Part shown: in pieces, positions 58,203-64,000 of the stretch
How positions within the stretch are numbered: the first letter of the stretch is position 1
Layout of the letters: every line of letters starts with the position of its first letter
NCBI GenBank assembly: GCA_020848035.1
Contig: JADLAX010000002.1
Coordinates: forward strand, 21,822 to 85,821
From: Anaerolineae bacterium
GTDB taxonomy: Bacteria; Chloroflexota; Anaerolineae; Promineifilales; Promineifilaceae
DNA: 64,000 bases
Reading direction: 5' to 3'
Notes under the pieces: model-generated
Database searches by the model: none
What the model saw: the letters and a program-made list of their open reading frames with translations, nothing else
Told to the model about the DNA's origin: nothing
Position numbers and translations under genes: made by a program

Positions 58203-58664
58203 CTACGCCGCCTCATACGCTTTCTCCAACTCGGCAACGTCCAGCTTGATCATCTCCATCATGGCCGCCATCACCGCCTGAACCTTTGCGGGGTTATCAT
58301 CGCCGATGAGTTCCATGAAGCGTCGCGGCACGATTTGCCAGGATAGGCCAAATGGATCGGTGATCCAGCCGCACTGCGTGGGGGTTGCCCCAGCCGCAAC
58401 CAGCTTGTCCCAATATTCATCCACTTCGGCCTGGTCTGCGCAATCAACGTAAAGGGAGAACCCTTCGGTAAATGTAAAGTACGAGCCGCCGTTGTAGCCC
58501 ATAAACTTTTGCCCGCCAACCACAAATTCTGCGGACATGACGGGTCCATCGCTGCCATTGCGGGCAATATTCTTGATTTCTGAGTCTGGGAACGTGGCCG
58601 TGTAAAACGCGATAGCCGCCTCTAGCTGATCGTTGAACATTAAAAACGGGGTTACTTTTGACAT
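58203..58664 (-). CDS. VOC-superfamily (PhnB-like) protein
   Basis: 153 residues from MSKVTPFLMF with GGAGAG upstream. Vicinal-oxygen-chelate fold of the PhnB/3-demethylubiquinone-methyltransferase-like group (EAAIAFYTATFPDSEI, GGSYFTFTEGFSLYVDC, WITDPFGLSWQIVP). Enzymatic activity unknown. An Ala/Met-rich C-terminus (VQAVMAAMMEMIKLD) is typical of this subgroup. Confidence 0.88.
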   Translation of the reverse strand: MSKVTPFLMFNDQLEAAIAFYTATFPDSEIKNIARNGSDGPVMSAEFVVGGQKFMGYNGGSYFTFTEGFSLYVDCADQAEVDEYWDKLVAAGATPTQCGWITDPFGLSWQIVPRRFMELIGDDNPAKVQAVMAAMMEMIKLDVAELEKAYEAA

Positions 58665-58787
58665 GTTTACTCTCCAATTTTTGATAGTGGCGTGGTGGTG
58701 GTCAGTTTTGCACCACACGCCTTTCGGAAAAAGATGATTGCATTGTAACGAATGGCTTGAGGGGTGGTCTTGTAAAAAATGGCAAAG

Positions 58788-59465
58788 TTAGGCGGGGTGA
58801 TGCTCATTGGCAATCTGGCGTGGCGTGTGGCCCACAAACAGCTTAAGTGAGCGCGTCAGGTGAGATTGGTCCGTGTAGCCGAGGGTGTAGGTAGTGTCCA
58901 GAATGGAGGCGCCGTTTTCTAGCAGCGATGAGGCTTGCAATGCCCGCCTGGCTTGTTGGATTTGCTTTTGTGTCTGCCCCGTGGCCCGTTGAAAGCGATG
59001 GCGGACCGTGCGGGGGGCCATGTCGTGTGGCTGGCCTTGCAGGACAGCGCTTACCACGGAATCCTGTACCAAAACTTCATCCTTTACCAGCCTGTTAACA
59101 AAAACTTCGGCATTCTCAAAGGTGGGCGAGGCCCAAGTGGCGCTTTTGAGCCAGAACGATTGGCCGGTTGCTTCGGGCAGCGCCAGCTCGCTGTTAAGCA
59201 GGTGGCTGAAGGGTAAGTGCGGCATAAAAACGCCGGGCTTAAATTTGAGCCAGAGTATTTCTGCGTTTTTTGACCAGGAAACGTCGCCAGCGGAGGTAAA
59301 GGGTCCGGCAATGATGGGGTGAAAGCTGCCGCGTTCTTTGACAAAAACCATGTGCCAGCAATATTCGGCGGGGCGGATGGTACGGCCGTTGCTCACCGTA
59401 TACCCGTGGGTAACAGACTCAATGTACGGCGAATCTGAAGCGCGCTGCTCAAAAACGATGGTCAT
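58788..59465 (-). CDS. AraC-family transcriptional regulator
   Basis: 225 residues. N-terminal cupin-like sensory domain (about 1-110, IRPAEYCWHMVFVKERG) and C-terminal double helix-turn-helix (SILDTTYTLGYTDQSHLTRS, about 185-205) with the conserved end LFVGHTPRQI. It may control the adjacent VOC gene, transcribed in the same direction. Ligand unknown. Confidence 0.88.
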   Translation of the reverse strand: MTIVFEQRASDSPYIESVTHGYTVSNGRTIRPAEYCWHMVFVKERGSFHPIIAGPFTSAGDVSWSKNAEILWLKFKPGVFMPHLPFSHLLNSELALPEATGQSFWLKSATWASPTFENAEVFVNRLVKDEVLVQDSVVSAVLQGQPHDMAPRTVRHRFQRATGQTQKQIQQARRALQASSLLENGASILDTTYTLGYTDQSHLTRSLKLFVGHTPRQIANEHHPA

Positions 59466-59566
59466 GGCTGGTCCTCTTACAATTCAGCGAGTAGGGTAAA
59501 ACACCGCCAAATTTTAGCACGCGCGTTCTATTAAATCAACGGGGGGATTTTTCAGCTTTTGCCGAT

Positions 59567-59764
59567 TTATTCACATGGTTTGCTGGATATTCGGGCAATT
59601 GTCCACAACTTATCCACATTGGCTTTAGGCTGACGGCAGACAGACGGTCAAATGTTGGGTGAGTATTCTTTAGCAACAAAACCGTTTAATCGAATTGCCG
59701 CGGAGTTACACTGCAAATCAAATTCATTCCCGAATTCTGATTCTTTCTTCGTCAATTATCCACA
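59567..59764 (+). promoter_or_regulatory. Cluster of DnaA-box-like nonamers
   Basis: TTATTCACA (59567-59575), TTGTCCACA (59599-59607), TTATCCACA (59610-59618) and TTATCCACA (59756-59764), all on the plus strand. The last lies within the 3' end of the DUF5615 gene. Two are perfect consensus boxes. No dnaA or dnaN gene is in the window, so an origin is not claimed; a DnaA-titration or regulatory site is possible. Confidence 0.55.
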
Positions 59765-60077
59765 ACTTACCCACCAGTGTTTCGGTTTCAACCGCTTGCA
59801 AAAACTTCCGCATAATTTGTACCACATGCGGTTTGTCATGTTGCCTCAGTCGAAGTACCACGATGCCAGAATATTGTTCGGGCGGGTAAGTACGAATATC
59901 GGCGAAATCCAAGTCCAATGTCACAATGACGCGGTCTTCTCGATGGCAAACAATCGCAAGGTGGCTATCGTCCGCCCCACCCAGATTCTGCTCTAAAACA
60001 GTGGCTGCATCATGGCCAGCTCCACGCAGCAAACCAGCAACCTCTACGGGCAAATTTTCATCAACTTTGAAGTTCAC
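59724..60077 (-). CDS. DUF5615 PIN-like toxin
   Basis: 117 residues, MNFKVDENLPVEVAGLLRGA with the DENLP and TLDLDFADIR motifs of the DUF5615/Mut7-C RNase-like family, usually encoded behind a DUF433 antitoxin. Asp residues D7 and D54/D56 are probable catalytic positions. It follows its DUF433 partner by 8 bp. No ACGGCCGT inside. Confidence 0.85.
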   Translation of the reverse strand: MNFKVDENLPVEVAGLLRGAGHDAATVLEQNLGGADDSHLAIVCHREDRVIVTLDLDFADIRTYPPEQYSGIVVLRLRQHDKPHVVQIMRKFLQAVETETLVGKLWIIDEERIRIRE

Positions 60078-60085
60078 GTAGCTTC

Positions 60086-61370
<1,285 letters not shown>

Positions 61371-61474
61371 AACACCCTCCGTAATGGTTAATGGTCAATT
61401 TTTAATGGTTAATGGCGTTTGCTTTAGCCAATGGTTGAATCGTAAATCGGCAGGGTCAAAACGTCAAACGAAAA

Positions 61475-61524
61475 GAGCATCCTCAGATACGGTTGGACAA
61501 ATCCGTTCGCATCTGAGGATGCTC
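61475..61524 (-). terminator. Terminator of the MerR-type regulator gene
   Basis: GAGCATCCTCAGAT (61475-61488) and ATCTGAGGATGCTC (61511-61524), 14-bp perfect stem with a 22-base loop, followed on the minus strand by TTTTCGTTTG. The spacer toward the LLM gene also contains TTAATGGTTAATGG iterations at about 61385-61415. Confidence 0.75.
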
Positions 61525-61554
61525 ACTCCTCAGCTATTGTGTTTTATGCGGGAA

Positions 61555-62409
61555 TCAAGCAACGGCCGTTGCCACAAATGCGCGCACCGGCCAGCAGATG
61601 GTGAACGTTTCATCTTCATGCCAGATTTCGTAGGTGGTCATGTCGTGGTCCCAGTTGGGTTCCAGGTTTTGCTCGTTCACGTACCGGCCAACGCCGTTCC
61701 ACATCTCCAGAATCTTGGGGAAGTCGTTGTACTCGCCAAAGGTGCGCACCTGGATTGTTTTGTGGGCGGGCAGTTCGCGCACCTTGATCTCACCCGCAGG
61801 CGGCACCAGGCCGGTGAACGGCACGGCGATTTCTACGGGGCCGTCGTCACTCTCATTGACCGGGCCATAAAAAAGGCAGATTGGCGGGCCGCTGGGCGTT
61901 GCCCCGTGCGCTTTAAGGTGATCCCACAGCTGGTGCAGCGCCGGTTCGGTCCATTGGTGAAAGGCAGGCACTTTGATATGGCGGCGAATCGAGACAACCA
62001 TTTGTGCCGGATGTTCGGCTTCGGTAAAACTGAATGACATGTTTTGCTCCTTATCGGGTTCGAGTTCTTCTTGCAGTAGGCGGGCCGCCAGGTGAACGGC
62101 CGTCACGCGCTTGTCTACGGCCGTTACGTGACCCTGAATCAGGCGCTGTGCCGCGGCGGGATCGTCATCCCACACGGCCAGCACCGCGGCAATCGTCTCC
62201 AGCGGCATCTCCATCAGCCGCAGCAGGCGAATGTGGCGGGCCACCGCTACCTGCGCGCGGGTGTAGTAGCGGTAGCCGGTTTCCGGGTCGATGCGCGTCG
62301 GCGTCAGCAAGCCCTTGTCGTCGTAAAGCCTTAGCGCTTTGCGGGAAAGCTGGGCCAGACGGCCGAACTGCCCAATGGTTAAACGTGCGTCTTCTGTCCG
62401 ATCGGTCAT
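61555..62409 (-). CDS. MerR-family regulator with GyrI-like effector domain
   Basis: 284 residues. N-terminal MerR helix-turn-helix (LTIGQFGRLAQLSRKALRLY, GYRYYTRAQVAVARHIRLL), a dimerisation helix, and a C-terminal GyrI/BmrR-like multidrug-binding domain (about 130-284). Such regulators activate efflux genes on binding cationic compounds. No transporter is adjacent. Confidence 0.9.
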   Translation of the reverse strand: MTDRTEDARLTIGQFGRLAQLSRKALRLYDDKGLLTPTRIDPETGYRYYTRAQVAVARHIRLLRLMEMPLETIAAVLAVWDDDPAAAQRLIQGHVTAVDKRVTAVHLAARLLQEELEPDKEQNMSFSFTEAEHPAQMVVSIRRHIKVPAFHQWTEPALHQLWDHLKAHGATPSGPPICLFYGPVNESDDGPVEIAVPFTGLVPPAGEIKVRELPAHKTIQVRTFGEYNDFPKILEMWNGVGRYVNEQNLEPNWDHDMTTYEIWHEDETFTICWPVRAFVATAVA

Positions 62410-62746
62410 GAGCGTATGATACGCCCGGCCCCAGGGGCCAGGTCAAGAGGGAATCTTTAGGCGGTAAACGGTGGGGGCAAGAGGATTTCACCGCAGAGAC
62501 ACGGAGGGCGCGGAGGAGAAGGGAAAAAGCAAATCTGTGTCATCTGTGAAAACTGTGGTTTCTTCAACTCAAAGGGACAGGTAAAGCAGCAGACGGACCG
62601 CAACAGCAACGGCCGTTGCCAACCAATCTAAATGGGCAGAATGTGTTATTCTTACGCCATCCAATCTGAAACGCGTCTGACGACGTCGGCGTGACGGCCG
62701 TTTTCCTCCTTCACGCCACCACACATTCTGGCAAGGAACCCGGCCG
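62410..62746. other. 337-bp spacer with CCGCAGAGA-type repeat
   Basis: Holds CACCGCAGAGACACGGAGGG followed by CGCGGAGG (62489-62516) and AAATCTGTGTCATCTGTGAA near 62530, both short-period iterations. It also has two ACGGCCGT octamers (62609, 62694). A related sequence is found in frame inside the giant membrane protein at 10708-10735. No gene or convincing promoter was recognised. Confidence 0.6.
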
Positions 62747-63769
62747 ATGACCCTCCCAACAGCAGAACGCATTCAACATGACTCCTTCATCTTTTCCCTG
62801 GCAGTCTCGCCCGATGAACAACTGCTGGCCTGCGGTGGCACAGACGATGTGCCCATAACCGTCTGGGACCTGACCACGGGCAGCCTGATGGCCCGGCTGA
62901 GCGGGTTAAGCCAGCAGGCCCACGCGCTGGCCTTCTCCGCCGATGGCGCGCTGCTGGCGGCAGCCAATGTGTGGGGTGGCCTGCGGGTGTGGTCGGTGGC
63001 CGACGGCCGTTTGCAGGCAACACGCCCCAACAGCAGCGGCCGGAAAAAACGCAGCCTCGTGTATCCGCGCAACCGCCGCGACGCCAGCCTGCCGCTGATG
63101 CTGTCGGACAGCATCGCAGGCACCACCAGCCGCGCTCTTTCGCCCAACGGCCGTTTCCTGGCCCGGCTCAATAGTACGATCCAGATTAAACCGTATCGAA
63201 AGGCCGCGCTCCTGGCCGAACTAAACCCACAAAGCTGGGCTTTCACCCAAAGCGGCCTCAGCCAGATCGCCTGGGCCGCCGACTCGGAAACAGTGGCGGT
63301 AGCGGGTCCTGGCTGGCTTGGCTGCTGGCAGCCGCTGGCTGCGCCTGCCCTGTTTTTTGCCACGCCGCTGCCCACGCCACACGGAGTGGCCGCGCTGGCC
63401 ATGCTGGGCCAATCGCGCCAGGTGCTTTATGCCATCGGGACGGCCGTCCAGCGCTGGACGGCCCAAACGCCCCTGGCCCCTGCATTAACACCCTGGCAGC
63501 GCTTTATCAACGAAGTGCCGCTAGTGGCAGACGGCCGTTTGCTTACGCAAGAATGGACATGGGATGTCACGCAGTGGGGGTATGAGGGGGTCCACACCTA
63601 CGAAGGCCAGCTGCTCTGGTACAGCCACAGCCACAACCCCCATGCAGGCGGTGGGGCCACAGCCCAGCCATACGCCGATTTCCTGGCCGACGGCCCCCCC
63701 GTGACCGTCCCAGAACCCATCCTGCGGGAAATTTACCAGGTGGTGCGGCAGTTGGTAGAGGGACGTTGA
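62747..63769 (+). CDS. WD40-like repeat protein
   Basis: 340 residues with WD40-type blades: FSLAVSPDEQLLACGGTDD followed by VPITVWDL, ALAFSADGALLAAANVWG followed by GLRVWSV, and ISQIAWAADSETVAVAG-like segments. The last third is less repetitive. No signal peptide, so probably an intracellular scaffold. The start codon follows a spacer of 337 bp with no good ribosome site visible; an upstream start is not open. Confidence 0.75.
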   Translation: MTLPTAERIQHDSFIFSLAVSPDEQLLACGGTDDVPITVWDLTTGSLMARLSGLSQQAHALAFSADGALLAAANVWGGLRVWSVADGRLQATRPNSSGRKKRSLVYPRNRRDASLPLMLSDSIAGTTSRALSPNGRFLARLNSTIQIKPYRKAALLAELNPQSWAFTQSGLSQIAWAADSETVAVAGPGWLGCWQPLAAPALFFATPLPTPHGVAALAMLGQSRQVLYAIGTAVQRWTAQTPLAPALTPWQRFINEVPLVADGRLLTQEWTWDVTQWGYEGVHTYEGQLLWYSHSHNPHAGGGATAQPYADFLADGPPVTVPEPILREIYQVVRQLVEGR

Positions 63770-63884
63770 AGTACTTTTGAGCCGCGAATGGTGCGAATTA
63801 TCACGAAAATTAGCGTTAATTCGGGCTAATTCGTTGCCAAAATCAGGTTGGCCCTGCCAAATGCTAACGACCCAAACAAAAAAA

Positions 63885-63910
63885 AGAGCCTTACCGTACG
63901 GTAAAGCTCT
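63885..63910 (-). terminator. Terminator of tRNA-Glu
   Basis: AGAGCCTTACCGT and ACGGTAAAGCTCT pair over about 12 bp (one mismatch), followed on the minus strand by eight T. Ends 4 bases past tRNA-Glu. Confidence 0.9.
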
Positions 63911-63913
63911 CTG

Positions 63914-63986
63914 TGCCCCCACGGGGATTCGAACCCCGGTCTTAGCCTTGAAAGGGCTACGTCCTGGTCCCCTAGACGATAGGGGC
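63914..63986 (-). tRNA. tRNA-Glu (TTC)
   Basis: 73 nt. Acceptor GCCCCTA/TGGGGGC with one G-U pair, anticodon stem TAGCC/GGCTA around loop CTTTCAA giving anticodon TTC, T arm GGGGTTCGAATCCCC. CCA is not encoded. The promoter is beyond the right edge. Confidence 0.95.
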
Positions 63987-64000
63987 AACGGGCAAAATTC

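Noticed and set aside
59567..59764. Chromosomal origin of replication
   Set aside because: DnaA boxes cluster here, but no dnaA, dnaN, AT-rich unwinding stretch or other origin genes are seen.

Overview
This window looks like a chromosomal segment of a free-living Chloroflexota bacterium, probably from the Anaerolineae/Caldilineae/'Promineifilum' side of the phylum. GC is moderately high (roughly 57 % by eye). The gene mix supports this: a Ser/Thr kinase fused to a PQQ-type propeller, paired CpaB/SAF genes and a CpaF ATPase, LysM and TPT-rich surface lipoproteins, a PTPS-related giant membrane protein, an F420-type luciferase-like oxidoreductase and many small VapBC-like modules. The assignment is inferred from gene content; no rRNA is present to confirm it.

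Layout. 0-14.9 kb: end of a two-component system (sensor kinase N-terminus plus OmpR-type regulator), MsrPQ methionine sulfoxide repair, a lipoprotein, a bifunctional penicillin-binding protein, a LysM surface protein, a 1069-residue membrane protein, an NAD(P)-binding protein with its GbsR/MarR-like regulator (clear promoter and operator), and a TPMT-like methyltransferase. 15-25.6 kb: an S9 peptidase, then a tight minus-strand block of Ser/Thr kinase-PQQ, PP2C phosphatase, J-like/VWA protein, zinc-ribbon/FHA protein, small protein, response regulator and Rel/SpoT enzyme. This block has a good promoter at its head and reads as one phospho-signalling and alarmone unit. 25.7-30.4 kb: PIG-L deacetylase, cysS, a tandemly duplicated toxin-antitoxin locus, and an AT-rich islet with an interrupted membrane protein and an Imm17-like small protein. 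30.4-41.2 kb: moaC, a moaD-moaE fusion, mazG-like, fabF, rnc, an RmlD-like reductase, sigA, a lipoprotein, an ABC-F ATPase, a coaE-GNAT fusion and a TPR protein. 41.2-52.1 kb: a second toxin-antitoxin pair bounded by a duplicated TPR gene end, a zincin, dGTPase, LysM and FtsB-like proteins, two CpaB paralogues, a Nudix-type regulator, a DtxR regulator and a PepF-like peptidase. 52.1-64 kb: a tRNA Cys-Gly-Phe operon, cpaF, mtaB, a third type of toxin-antitoxin pair, elp3, VOC and AraC proteins, a DUF5615/DUF433 pair next to a DnaA-box cluster, an LLM oxidoreductase, a MerR regulator, a WD40 protein and tRNA-Glu.

Three patterns run through the window and are not explained by the genes. (1) The palindromic octamer ACGGCCGT occurs about 108 times by hand scan, on the order of 50-70 fold over a composition-based expectation. 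It lies in genes and spacers alike and behaves like a highly iterated palindrome comparable to cyanobacterial HIP1. (2) Many spacers carry hairpins whose arms are tandem iterations of a 7-9 base unit; architecture is shared, but the unit differs at nearly every site, and at least one lies in frame inside a gene. (3) Two toxin-antitoxin loci are bounded by 75-115 bp duplications of the end of the adjacent housekeeping gene, and in both cases the duplicated block starts at or a few bases beyond an ACGGCCGT octamer. These are the strongest candidates for undescribed biology here.
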